A stretch of 64,000 bases of DNA, taken from assembly GCA_002189035.1 (NCBI GenBank), contig NEEC01000015.1:2505515-2569514 (forward strand), written 5' to 3'. The first letter of the stretch is position 1; each line of letters begins with the position of its first letter. The notes under the pieces are model-generated. The model was not told the origin of the DNA and did no database searches. It saw only the letters and a list, made by a program, of their open reading frames with translations. Positions 27,209 to 38,646 of the stretch are shown here, piece after piece. The stretch comes from Utricularia gibba (Eukaryota > Streptophyta > Magnoliopsida > Lamiales > Lentibulariaceae). The position numbers and the translations under genes are program-made.

Positions 27209-27936
27209 ATGGGGAGATCTCCGTGCTGCCCCAAAGTTGGACTCAGACGAGGTCCCTGGTCCACGAAGGAAGACGCTCTTCTTTCGAGCTACATTCAGCA
27301 GCACGGCGTGGGCCGATGGCGATCCCTTCCCGAGAAAGCCGGTTGGTCTACTTCTGATGTATTCAATTTTAAGATAATTGTTATAGTGGCGTGACAGTTG
27401 TATTGTGTGTCTGGGCAGGTCTGCTGCGCTGTGGGAAAAGCTGTCGGTTGCGGTGGATGAATTATCTCCGGCCGGGAATAAAGCGGGGCAACATGAGCGA
27501 GGCGGAGATCGATCTCATCCTGCGCCTCCACCGTCTCCTGGGGAACCGGTGGTCACTTATAGCGGGGCGGATCCCGGGTCGAACTGACAATGAGATTAAA
27601 AACTACTGGAACACGCATCTCCACAAGAAGACGACCACGTCGCCATCCAGACACAAGGAGTTCGTGAAACCAGAAGGTGGACGCAATAGCATCAGTAGCA
27701 GCAAGAATGATAACAGTGCCACTCAGGGGACGAAAATTTACGCCCCAAAGGCGATTAGGATTTGCGCCTCAACCAGCGTCAAAAAATTGCAGCCGTCACC
27801 GCCGCCGCCGCAGCCGCCAGTGGAAGTTGAAGAGGCGGATTTACTGGGGCTGGGTTGGGGAATGCCGCCGGAATGCGCCGGCGACGAGAGAATGCTGGGG
27901 AAGGTGTACGACGAGTATCTGCAGCTTCTGTATTAA
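27209..27936 (+). CDS. R2R3-MYB factor with bHLH-interaction motif
   Basis: Two exons, 27209-27341 and 27419-27936, 216 residues. The start [17 protein letters not shown] is typical of plant R2R3-MYBs. R2 has three regular Trp positions ([15 protein letters not shown]); R3 has [36 protein letters not shown]. The segment [20 protein letters not shown] fits the [DE]Lx2[RK]x3Lx6Lx3R site used to bind bHLH partners in the MYB-bHLH-WD40 complex. This places it near the TT2/C1 or MYB5 groups, which control flavonoid pigments, tannins, mucilage or trichomes. The short C-terminus has a KAIRI element, a proline run and an acidic end ([12 protein letters not shown]). The intron usually found inside R3 is absent. 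Exact subgroup is uncertain. Confidence 0.92.
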
Positions 27937-28429
27937 TGGACCTCGTCCTTTCGCTTTTCGCATTATCATTCATTAGTAATATCATTACACCATTTTAAAA
28001 AAATATTTCCAAATATGGCAAACTTGAATACAACTATTTAAATTTTATGGAATATTAAAATTTCGAATTTTTAAAACAAGATATGTTCAAAACTTTGAAT
28101 TTAAATTTTGAATATTACTAAAAAAATGTAAAATTAAATTAAAAATGGACTAATTTGCTCATAAGTCACTGAATTTTCAAATCGATTTTCCAGAAATACA
28201 TTGTATTTGATTAGTAATACTTTAAGATAATTTTAATAAATAAATTCAAAAAAATTTTAATCAAAAAAATGTTTGGAATCTTTTACTCATTAAAATATAA
28301 TTTTTATTTCTTTTTATTATAAGGGGTACTTTATATAGATGAAGAAATAAAGTGTATGAAATATAATATTTTATAGTTCCTTTTATTCAAATATCGAAAA
28401 TCGTCTGCTGATAACAATCCGCCGGAGAG
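27937..28429. other. intergenic, AT-rich
   Basis: 3' flank of the MYB gene and upstream region of the pseudouridine synthase gene. Strongly AT-rich, no gene seen. Confidence 0.5.
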
Positions 28430-30505
28430 ATGCTACGCCACCACCCACAAGCGTCGCCGACTCCTTGGATTCCGATTCGCAACGGTAAGCTTCTGAAAGT
28501 GTGTAATTGAGCTACCCGTGTTAGTATCTCTAGGGTTCGGAAATCTGAAGTTCTCGTTAAGACTCAAGTACTTGCTTTTCTGAAAAAAGAAAAGAAACCG
28601 TTAGTATAGTATTTATCCGTCGGAACCGAATGTATGCTCTGGGCGTCTCGTTGGCGAGCTTTTTTCTTGATTCTTTATCAATTGGCGGTAAATACTCTGC
28701 TTCATGTATTGGATGCTCGCGTAAACATTCAGGAGCTGGGGTTGGCGCATTGGAATTTAAATCCGCTCAAGTCCCGCGTCCAAGGTCATCCCTCTGCGAG
28801 CTCAAGGTTTCGTTTTTTTTTTCTTTTTCTACGGATGAAAAAATGATATCAATTGCAACCCAGCTGTTTTCAAATTGAAATGCTTGCTGTACTTCCTTGT
28901 TTTGCAAATAAACCGGAAACACCGCTCCAAGCACATAACTTTATTCCATTGTTTGCATGTTTATCCCGCCGCATTTGATGTATTTCGCTTCTAGATAGTC
29001 AATGGTTAGTCAAGAGGACGATAGCAAAAGATTGCCTCTTACTGGGTTTAAGTGGCGGGTGGTAATCTCATATGATGGAACTCGCTATTCAGGTTCTCGT
29101 CCTTCAGTTGGTTTTCTCCTTCCCCTCTTTCTGTGCGCTTTCTTGCGTACCTACTTTCACCATACTTGCTGAATCATCCTTGTCTTTCGTGTATCTGTGA
29201 TCTTCTACATAACTTTTGGTTAGCCTAATTACACATTTTTTCCTCTTTTATTATGTTTGGTGCAATCTCTGCAAGTTTTTATGGGCATTGTGGTTTCAAC
29301 GTGTACTATCTTTATGCTTTTTCACTAGTGAATGATTGAAGCTTGCCTTGAAGTTGGAACTTTATCTTGTGGTGTCCTTCACAACTCACATACTTTTTTG
29401 TATAGTTAAAAATCTTCGGTAAGTATGATGATTAAGGTTTTGTAATGTAGGATGGCAGTATCAGCAGTCAACACCAACAATACAATGCATTCTGGAAGAA
29501 GCCTTGACTCAGATTACGAAATTAAGGCGGCATCAACTGTGTTTGGTTGGAGCAGGCCGCACAGATGCTGGGGTGCATGCTTGGGGTCAGGTCTGTTCAT
29601 GGTTAACAATCTCACTATTCATAAAAAAAAAAAAAAAAGAAGAAGATGCAAACATGGCCTTCCTTCCCAGGTGGCTCACTTCATCACACCATTCAACTAC
29701 CATAGCTTGGATGAAATTCACAAGGCATTGAATGGAATTCTGCCCCCTGATATAAGAATCCGAGAAATAAGATCTGTGGTACCTGATTTCCATGCCCGGT
29801 TTTCTGTTAAAAGCAAGATTTATACTTACAAGATATACAATGATACTGTCATGGATCCATGCCTCAGAAACTATGTTTATCATAGCGTCTACAATCTCAA
29901 TCCATCTGCAATGAGGGATGCTGCTAAACATTTTGTTGGAATTCATGACTTCTCTGCTTTTGCTAATGCTTCTCGCAATGATCGCACCCCAAATCCCGTG
30001 AAGAATATCCTTTGCTTCGATTTGTATGAAATGGTATGCCTCAACCCCAGTAATCTCCACTACTTTTCGTTTATGCATGAAGCTATGCAAATGAGATGGC
30101 ATCAATGTTTCCCAGGGGCCTGTTTTGCAGCTGCATGTTGAAGGTTCGGGTTTTTTGTATAGACAAGTTCGTAACATGGTAAAATTTGTAACCTGTTTGG
30201 CTGCTTTCTCGTTTGGAGTTTTCTTACGAAAATCTTATCCCCCATTTCTTCTTATTCTCCTACAGGTAGCCTTGTTGCTTCAAGTAGGAAGGGAAGCAGT
30301 TCCACCTTGCATTGTTTCTGAAATTCTGGAATCTCGGGATCGGAAGGAGCTTGCAAAATATGCCTTCTCTGTCCCCCCTCACGGTCTTTGTCTTCACTCA
30401 ATCAGATATAATGAAGATCATCTTCGCTTTCCACCGGATTCTCCAGCAGCTAGTGTGGGCAGGCCTCATACGATTACCAAGTGTAAGCTTCCTCATTTCG
30501 GCTAG
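28430..30505 (+). CDS. TruA-type tRNA pseudouridine synthase
   Basis: Clear exons: 29002-29092 (first in-frame ATG of the conserved part), 29451-29590, 29671-30033, 30116-30178, 30266-30505; this part gives 298 residues. It starts MVSQEDDSKRLPLTGFKW and has VISYDGTRYSGWQYQ, the catalytic motif VGAGRTDAGVHAWGQ with nucleophile Asp69 (counted from this Met), RIYTYKIY-like core residues (KSKIYTYKIYND), GSGFLYRQVRNMVALLLQVG and a C-terminus ITKCKLPHFG. TruA enzymes change uridines 38-40 of the tRNA anticodon arm to pseudouridine. An upstream exon may start at 28430 (MLRHHPQASPTPW, donor at 28484) and could add an organelle signal; an acceptor at about 28994 precedes the conserved part. I could not settle the 5' exon structure. 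Confidence 0.88.
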
Positions 30506-30839
30506 TTCTTGCTGCAATGTGTGACCTTTTTAAGTACATGATCTTTACCATTTGTCAGTCCCCCGGAAACGGACTCCTGTTGTGTGATAAACATACACAA
30601 AATTGAACCAGAGAGTTCTAAATAGATGCAAAGGCACCCTTTCCAGTATTGCTGTTATCCATAACATTAATGATAAACCACTGTAGAAACCGGACGGTTC
30701 TCAGTGAATGCAACATGGAAATGTGGGAAACAGAAAGTTTCTGAATGAAGTTTCAGACGGTTCACTAGATGGTTTCTTCTACTGAGTATCCATCTTTCCC
30801 ATTATTGTGCTGCTAATCAGGACAGCAAGCAGCATCATC
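30506..30839. other. intergenic between convergent genes
   Basis: Shared 3' flank of the pseudouridine synthase (+) and trehalase (-) genes. No gene seen. Confidence 0.5.
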
Positions 30840-33496
30840 CTATGAACACTGTAAGTCCAAGCTCTCAGACCATCCATACGCCTCCAGGAATGCCAATACT
30901 ACGCCGTTGGTCCAACCAAACCCAGTCTTCAACAAACAACAGCAAAACAAGGAGATTGTGAAGTTGGCCATTTTGTTAATTCATTGCATGTAGTATGTTA
31001 TTTTTGTTGAGATGAAAAGGTAGGCACGTACTTGGGGTATATACTCGCCACCACCGCCATATTCACCACATTTCCGAACGTCGTACTTCTCATGCATCAC
31101 TCCTGTCTTCTTGTAAGCAGCATAGTTTGTCCTGATCCATTTGTTGGCAATGTCTTTAGCCATGGCCCTTGCTGTTTCTGATCCAGTTTTCCACAGCCCC
31201 TCCACGATCACGTGCTGAAGAGGTGCCCATCCATTAGGAAAATCCCTGCGAATGGTAACAGGATCAAACAAAAAAGCCATCACAGCACAAGTTTCTGTGC
31301 AATTGGAGTACCATTGTTGACCAGAGTTTATCAGAGAAGTTGCAATTCCGGCAGGGCAGATAAGGCCTGAGCTGTCCAGAGCACTAACGACTTTCTTCAC
31401 AATCTTGTCATCTTCATAGTCAAACAGATGATATTACAAAGTAAATTACATAAAGCATTCAGATTTAAGAAACCTGAGTGGAATGGCTGAATCCACAAGG
31501 GTATGAAGTTGGATGCAAAACTCTCGCGGTTCTGTCCCGATTCTTCCCACTCATGAACCTTCTTTTTTAAGGCAAGGGAGATTGATAAAAAACAGTAACC
31601 AACAAAAGGGTGTAGATTTGATGAAACACCGTCACCTTTTCGGGTTTGAATCAGTCAACCAGTAATCTAGCCACTGTCCCATTTCGGAATTCCACAGAAT
31701 AGAATCGATAGCCAGTTTCCTAGCCTTGGCAGCCTTCATGAAATGTGAAGCTGTGGTAGCATCTCCGGTAGTCTTTGCCAGTGAAACTATGTCAATTTCC
31801 ATCTGGAATTCATTAAAAAAAACATAACGAATCAAGCAATCAGATCAGCTCTCTATGCAGGAGGTTTCCTTATTTTACCTTGAGAATGAAAGCATTCAAA
31901 TCTACAGGTATGATTGATGTTGTAGCAAGAGTGGCAAGATCAGAGTCATTCCTGCAAAGATGGGCGACCCACAGAAGGATACAATATTACTTGGTTTCCA
32001 GACACCTTATACACATGAAACGGAGTAGTAGACTCAAGTAAATATTGAACAACACCTCATCCATCTGGAGCTGAAGTCCCACCCTGATTCAGCAGCAGAT
32101 GCAATGTTACGATATAAACAACTTCTGTCGGTCTCATTCAAGACTTTTCCAGCTGTTTCCTCGTCCTGAGCGACAAATTAGTTGATCTTCAAACAAGCAG
32201 AAGAGAAAAATAAACACTTCTTCTTTGAAATGGGAGTTCTTACATGAGTTGCAGACTCAGGGCGAGGCTGGTTCCACATGGCATTATATCGACTTAGCCT
32301 GTGAGTCGACCCTTGTGCATCCCGAATAACCAGCTCGTGAAACCCTTCAAATGAAGAAACAATTCAAGGATGAAAAAACCCCAATAGATGTACCAGTAAA
32401 AACACCAGGCATTCAAAAACTAGTACCAGATGTCCAAAACTCGTGTTCTTTTATCAGTAATGGAAGTGATTTCATCACCAGTTCGACGTCTCCAGTTCGA
32501 GTATATACATCCATAACCATTGAGCTCAGCAGGGGAGGTTGGCTTACAGATAATGAGACAATGATGGCATTTTTCATCGTGATGGATAGATTAAAATCAC
32601 AGAAGTTGTGGAGAACACCTCAAAAATTACCTTCTGTTGGTATAGTAGATCCGAGCACCATTGAGAACATGGCCATATCTTTCAATCAACGAAAGGAGAT
32701 TGTATACTATTCCCTTTGCTGTTTCACACATCTTGCTCGCTAGCAAACCCCTAATCACCACAAAAACTCATAAAATTATCACTTGGTCATCTGGTCACAA
32801 CACGGGTCATCAAGAAACACAAAGTTTCTTTTTTGTGTTTGTATATCGCTAAATTCATCTGTGGAGAAAATTTTGAAACCGGGAGCTCTCTTTAACTAAA
32901 TAAAAGAAGCATCCAAGATCGCCTATAAATCACCTGATTACCCAGTAAGAGTCCCAGTAGTAGACTTCGCGGAATCTGGATCCGGGCACGATTCCTGTGT
33001 TATCTAAAGGAATCAGCGTGTAAGATTCCGGATTCTCAAGAACCCGATTTGAAGTCCTCCGGCTCAGGCTCTTCCAGAGCCCATGCAACTCGAGGGCCCA
33101 ATTGCGAACCTTAATGTTCTCAACTTCCGGCAAGAAATCAGCGGGTTCCTCCACGAAATCCACCGGTTCCGCCGCCTCCAGTCCATCCTCTGGTTCGCCA
33201 AAATACTCTCCAATGAACTTGCTCAGTGCCCCTTCCTCAAAGCCACTACTTTCGCTCAACTGAAGCTCGTCGAATGCGGCAGCTGTCGTGGCAAGGCTTC
33301 GCTTAAGCGACAGGTCCACGTAGAGCTTGGGGTCGAAGTCATTGTCCCCACCGTACGTTCGGTACGCCGCCCCCTGAAGCCGCTCAAGAAATTCAACGAG
33401 TGGCGACGCCGCCACGACGGGGCCGTCGTTGGCCGAACATACGACGGATGTGAGCGAAAGGATTGGAAGAAGCATTTCTGCCATTTCCATAGGCAA
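30840..33496 (-). CDS. TRE1: trehalase (GH37), secreted or membrane-anchored
   Basis: Eleven exons on the minus strand: 33496-32934, 32750-32631, 32542-32427, 32344-32244, 32165-32056, 31951-31879, 31802-31636, 31561-31474, 31411-31312, 31245-31032, 30926-30840, about 579 residues. The N-terminus (MPMEMAEMLLPILSLTSVVC) is signal-like. GH37 signature 1 is at residues 171-185 (PGSRFREVYYWDSYW), and signature 2 (QQWDFPNGWAP) is split by a 66-base intron. A GGGGEYIPQTGFGW segment lies near the C-terminus. The enzyme splits trehalose into two glucose and in plants tunes trehalose/T6P signalling and stomatal responses. The exon 7/8 junction is out of phase by one base (donor at 31636 after SNPKR, exon 8 resuming KVHEWEESGQN); one lost base in the A-run before the donor would explain it. 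Confidence 0.92.
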
Positions 33497-34330
33497 TGAA
33501 TGAACAAGTATCCCTCTGGATACTGTTTAATCTGACCAGACGAACCTCGACAACCTGCATGGACCACCAATCGTGGAAGTTTCTACTTTTGAGTACTAAA
33601 ATACACAACGTGTCGGTGAGATACGGACTTATTCGGGCCGCACTGTTCTTATAGGCCCAACTATAAAATGGGCCAAGAAAATGTAAAAGAGGCTCACGAA
33701 TGATGAAGAACAACCATAACGTTGAAATATTCAATCCCCTAGATATATGAAAACATGAAATTTGGCTTCACGGCACCGGCGGCTGATTCTAGAGCTTATA
33801 ACATGATTTTAAATTCCATCATCCAAAATTTATACATATGGGTAATAAGGGTGATTGCGAAATTCGGTATTTCAATCGAAATCTGAAATCCGAAATTTTG
33901 TCGAATTTCAAACATTGGTTTATGAACGCAAGGGAGCTAAGAAGTGTAGTGATATAAACATAGGGAGGGAGGGGTTCCCACATGGTATATTTTTAATCGT
34001 GTGCAACACACGAATTAATCATAGATTTAAAGGTAAAGTGCACAAAGTCTTCGTCTATGGTCGACTAGTCTACACTACCGGAATTGTTGAGGTTGCCTCC
34101 AAGACTGTGACAAAAGAGCAGCAGCAGCAGGCCTTGAAAATCTACGCGTTCAGACACACTTTTGACGTCGGGGCGTCCAAGAATGGGACCTGCGACGTGT
34201 GGGAGGGCCGACATGCCCATGAAATTCCGGAATTAATGCTCGAATAGCGGCCCATCAAGAAGACTCAATGGAAAGTCTCGACGTGTGGGCCCAACCGCCA
34301 ACGCCCAGTAGAATTCCAGTGCTTGAATAC
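33497..34330. other. intergenic between divergent trehalase and PMEI genes
   Basis: Over 800 bases holding both promoters. A plus-strand frame at 33855-34247 has no family features that I recognise, and I do not call it a gene. Confidence 0.5.
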
Positions 34331-34338
34331 TATATAAT
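34331..34338 (+). promoter_or_regulatory. TATA box of the PMEI gene
   Basis: TATATAAT lies 70 bases upstream of the ATG at 34408. Confidence 0.55.
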
Positions 34339-34407
34339 TGTGACTCCCGGGAGGTTTGTTTGCAGCGGCGAGGAGGAAAGGGGAAGTTGGTGTGGAGGAG
34401 GAAGAAA

Positions 34408-34971
34408 ATGGCTGCTGCTTCGTCTTTCCCTTTGCTCCTTTGCTTCTTCTGCATTTTTGGTATTGCAGCGGCGTCGCAGTCAAGCTTCATCGTTCAATCG
34501 TGCCGCGCCACGAGATACCCGATCATCTGCGTGCGATCACTGCTCAGCCATTCCTCCGCCATACAGAGGAATCCGCAGCAAATCGCCTCCGCCGCTCTTG
34601 CCGTCAGTTTGCAGACAGCCCAATCGGCGGAGGTGTTCATTTCGAAATTGGCGAAGCTCCCTGGGCTGAAGCCACAGGAACGTGCCGCCGCGCGGGATTG
34701 CGTGGAACTGCTGGCGGATAGCAAGGATCGGCTGAGCAAATCGATCGAGGAGATGAAGATCGCCGGGCGGGTCAAGGGATCCGAGCTGTCGTGGAGGATG
34801 AGCAATGTGCAGACGTGGGTCAGTACCGCGCTCACGGATTATAACACTTGTATGGATGGGTTTTCGGGTCGAGCTTTGGATGGCCGGCCGAAGAGATCCG
34901 TGCAGGCGTGGATGCTGAACACCGTTCGTGTCACCAGTAACGCCCTTGCGCTCTGCAATCGCCACTATTGA
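34408..34971 (+). CDS. pectin methylesterase/invertase inhibitor (PMEI)
   Basis: Intronless 187-residue protein. The start MAAASSFPLLLCFFCIFG is a signal peptide; an in-frame non-preferred upstream ATG at 34360 would place it internally. The mature part has the four-helix PMEI fold signature: the N-terminal hairpin pair in SCRATRYPIICVRSL, then RAAARDCVELLADSKDRL, WVSTALTDYNTCMDGF and a C-terminal helix ending SNALALCNRHY. PMEIs are secreted and block pectin methylesterase (some block invertase), so they control cell-wall pectin charge and stiffness. Target enzyme cannot be told from sequence. Confidence 0.88.
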   Translation: MAAASSFPLLLCFFCIFGIAAASQSSFIVQSCRATRYPIICVRSLLSHSSAIQRNPQQIASAALAVSLQTAQSAEVFISKLAKLPGLKPQERAAARDCVELLADSKDRLSKSIEEMKIAGRVKGSELSWRMSNVQTWVSTALTDYNTCMDGFSGRALDGRPKRSVQAWMLNTVRVTSNALALCNRHY

Positions 34972-35262
34972 GGTGGTGTTTTCCGTTTTCCTTTGCTTAG
35001 TTGCACCGGCGGTGCTGTAATCGGGCCCTCATCCACAGAGACCCTTACCAAGATAGGAATATATATGTAATCAAAAGTGATTCAGGAAAACCATACCCAA
35101 GTTCTGAGGAAATTAATGAAAACAAGAGTTGGGATGTCAAACAAGAACACAAATCCGCAGAAAATGCAGACTGAAGTTACTGGACGTTACCAGCAACTCT
35201 ACGCAGTCTCTCCTGATAAAAGAGGAAGCATAAATGGAGGAGAAACAAACACAACATACTGC

Positions 35263-36714
35263 TCAACTCGCCTCTTCTTCAAGCATGTGAACAACCTCAG
35301 CAACACCAGCAGCAAGCTCCTTGTTGATTGTGGGATCCGGCATGTTGAATGTTCTCCTCCGGACTGAAAGATACTTCCCAGTAGGCTGTGGATCCACGAT
35401 GTCGAGAATCGTCTCAAGCTCGTCCACCATCGATTTTTTAGCAGCTCGGACCATCAGATCAGCACCCTGATTCAAAGACAAATGTCTCGCTCACGTTTAG
35501 TAGTTTAAAGTTTGAACATGAAGCAGCAAATGTGTTGTTTAATTGTGTTACCTCAATGGCGTCAACGGTGAGAAGCAAGACGATGATCTTTTCAGAAAAC
35601 CGCTGGCGCTCTTCAGCATCCTTCACGAGACGGCGACGGTAAGTGAAGTTGTTGAAGAAAGATCTGATCTCCTTCAACTTGTTCTTGGCTATAGCAAGTT
35701 CCCTTAATGCACGTAGCGCCTGAGACCTCCGGATAAGGTAAGCCCTGAATGTCCTCTGAATCAGAGCTGCTGAATCTTGCAGAGATAGTTCTTTCACGGT
35801 GCCCCTTCTCTTAACAAAAGCCTGCCATTTATTTCAAAACCATCCAAACGTCAAGCTTCAAGCGCCATACCAACAAATTACGCACAAAATCTCAGTAATG
35901 CAATTTCTATATGAATCAACACCAGATCTAGATATTTCTAAAGCGGCGAATTTTCGCAATGAATCATAGATCTCAATGGCAGGAATTTCCCACATATTTG
36001 CTTGCACGAAAGCAGAAAAGCTAAAGAAAAAGGAGGAACCTTTCTCAGAACAATGGCTCCATGTCTTGAAGGCTCTTCAATCTCAATGAGACGAGCAGTA
36101 GAGGTAGAAGCTACTGCTTTCCCTTTCTCCTTCGACTTGTCAACTTTCTTCTTCTCTTTACTGCCCTTCCCTTCGGTTAACTCGACGGTGTAGGTGTGTT
36201 CAATGGGTAAACCGCCAGCGCTCTTCCCTTTGATCTCAGCGGTCCATTTAACATTCCCTTTCTTCCCATCCTTAATTTCCCTTGCCAATTTGTACTTCCG
36301 CTCCTTCTCCGGGCCCTTAAACTCCGCCGTCCAAGTGTACTTCCTATCTAGAGGCTTCTCCTCCGCCAAAACCAAACGATCAAAGCCCAGCTCCAAAGCT
36401 GAAACCCTATCGCTCAAGGCTCGTAAATATAAATCTTCAGGGGCAGCAAATCTGCGAGCCCCTACGCGGAGGGTGGTCCGGTGAAACGGCGTTTCGTCGA
36501 TCCGAATCAGATCGGTTATAGTCTCCAAGTCATCAACCAAAACCGAGCGCTTGGATGGGAAGCTGAGCAGATCTAGAGCGTAGTCGAGCTCGTCTACAAT
36601 GGCGCTCGACTGGAAAAAGGGGTTCGAAACTAAAACTCTCGGCGCTGCAAAAACGGAAGCTGTTTCGCGAAGAGTATAGAATGGAGAGTACTCTACAAGC
36701 TCAAATCTTCCCAT
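35263..36714 (-). CDS. BAG7: BAG7-like co-chaperone regulator
   Basis: Three exons, 36714-36040, 35821-35552, 35466-35263, phase 0 at both junctions, 382 residues. The start MGRFELVEYSPFYTL was chosen over an upstream in-frame codon at 36900 because it matches the family N-terminus. The first exon has paired KYTWTAEFKG and VKWTAEIKG elements and a Lys/Glu-rich stretch. The second exon carries an IQ calmodulin-binding motif (SAALIQRTFRAYLIRRSQ) followed by the BAG domain (ELAIAKNKLKEIRSFFNNF and onwards). The tail ends AEVVHMLEEEAS. Arabidopsis BAG7 lives in the ER, binds BiP and takes part in the unfolded-protein and heat responses. Confidence 0.88.
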
Positions 36715-37273
36715 TCTGCGAAATCGCACTTCAACAAAGCGCCTTTCCGATGTGGATAAAGAGAGGGTAGAAGACGATGATCTCGTCAAAACAAAGAAAT
36801 CTCTCAAGGCCAGCCCCGGCTGATTATAGGGGGCGCAGCTGGAATTCCAGTAAAAAACTAGGGGTAAATGCGTCATCCCTGGTTCCAATAGTGAGGTCAA
36901 TGATTGCGTTTGTGTTTCGCCGCGGTTTTGAAATAAACATATTTGGACGAAAAAGGGCCTATTGATTACGGATTAAGGATTTCCCTTTTTTATTATTTAA
37001 TAAAATTTGGATATCCACGACAAAAAGAGATTGATTCCCTTTGCAGGCGCATGTGATTTCTGCGCAGTACAGTAAGTCTATTTAATCCAAAAAATAATAA
37101 TTTTATCGGACGTTCATGGACCACCGTCCAGGTGACCCAAAATCAGCCCAATCAAACACAAGCCCAGAAATATAAACCAATTAGCGGCAACCCCGCCCGC
37201 CTCTTTCAACAGTACGGATCGCGATTCTTCAACTAGTCTCTACCATCGAGCGCCTTCCTCCCGATTCTTCAAG
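36715..37273. other. intergenic, BAG7 promoter and flank of the ALIS-like relic
   Basis: About 560 bases with no coding signal. GCCCA elements occur around 37146-37170, where the parent copy of the ALIS-like relic could have had its promoter. Confidence 0.45.
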
Positions 37274-38290
37274 ATGAGCTCTGAAAATGGGGTTGGAACC
37301 TCCATTCCATTGTCTTCCAAGAAATCGGAGAAGCGTAGAGGCTAGAGGTATTTGTTTTTCCTTATTTTCTATGATTTCAGACGTATTCAAAATCGACGCC
37401 TCGGATCAGTACTTCTGTGATGAATCTGTTTCGCTTTTGAATGAAGGTCCTTAGAACATCTGGTATATTGTTTTTGCTCACGCATTGCTCTTCCTAGATG
37501 TTCGTTTCTTTTGTATATTCTTTGATTGTTTAATGTTCGGATCATGTCAATTCTTATAGTTCTTGGCGTGACGCGTATTCTGATCGGCCTGAGCTACTTG
37601 TCTACTTCTGATTATGTGAATCTCTACATAATCTTCTGTCTCTCCATGTGAATAGTTTTAAAACTTTAGACTACGCTATTCTGAGGTTTCTACACTTGAA
37701 TGTTCTTGGATACATTGTTCAGATGCTGTTTGTTGTGCACTTTTAGATGGATTTCAATGTCTGTAATGTTGGATTTCTATACTTGTAGGATGCATCTCCG
37801 CAAGTGTTCAAGATCGTCATGAAGTGAACGGGAAGAGGATTGAATTTATTCAGGATGACAAGCACAGCGAAGAGGCGCGCATCCCGAACTCAAATCCCGA
37901 TGATCTTTTTATTTCATTTCGATTTCCTACTCTATTTGAATTGGGGGTGGACAACTTGATGAGAGTATTCCTCGAAGTTTCCTCCAACAACACTTTGAAT
38001 GAAGTATCCTTCTGTTTCGAAGGGTTGCATGCAGTGCAGCAGTTGAACTAGCAAGAGGGTCTCCTGGTGTGGACGAGAACAGCAGCATTTCCAGCATTTC
38101 AAAAGTTATATGGAAGGATTGAAACCGACATCCAGAAGCACGACAAGATTAACGTGGAAATCGGAGCAACTACAAGTATAACCCCTATAGATTCAATGTC
38201 ATAAAGGATCTGGTGATGTCAACAACATGGATAGGGAGGAACAATGACTCCCAAGGAATGTCTGGCTGCCTTCTCATTCCTATTGCGTAA
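37274..38290 (+). pseudogene. ALIS/CDC50-like P4-ATPase beta-subunit relic
   Basis: The 5' end at 37274 reads MSSENGVGTSIPLSSKKS, like an ALIS N-terminus, then meets a TAG at 37343. The large middle of the gene (first membrane span and most of the ectodomain) is missing or unrecognisable. At about 38052-38160 the frame reads QEGLLVWTRTAAFPAFQKLY and GRIETDIQKHDKINVEI, the conserved ALIS region before the second membrane span. One frame over, NYKYNPYRFNVIKDLVMSTT and WIGRNNDS continue it to a stop near 38290. A stop (38049-38051) and a frame change interrupt this, and no C-terminal membrane span is seen. An unidentified open stretch (37824-38051) sits between. CDC50 proteins are needed for lipid flippases; this copy cannot work. 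Confidence 0.7.
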
Positions 38291-38646
38291 TCACCTTGTA
38301 CCTCACCAGGCCAAGGTAACTTACTCCAACTATTGATTCAGAGGGTGTCACTAGTGCATAAATGTCTATGATTCGTTGGTACGCAGGCCTCTGGAAGACC
38401 CTGCATAACTCTATTGGACCATCATCACCCATTGGTTAACTCAGAACGCACAGAACGTTAAAAACCGTTGCTGCTGCTTTGCGAAAGGTAAAACCCATTA
38501 GCCAACACAGGTAATGTAACGTGATAAGTTAGGTATCTATTTCACATTAGCCATGTACTGCAACAAGTAATGAAGTCAACTATCAGTAACTAGTGCCTAG
38601 TATTTGCGATCTAAAGAAAGAATCTAATGCTCAGCATCAGAAACTC

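Noticed and set aside
33855-34247. 130-codon plus-strand frame upstream of the PMEI gene
   Set aside because: No family features, no splice context, and it overlaps the expected promoter region.
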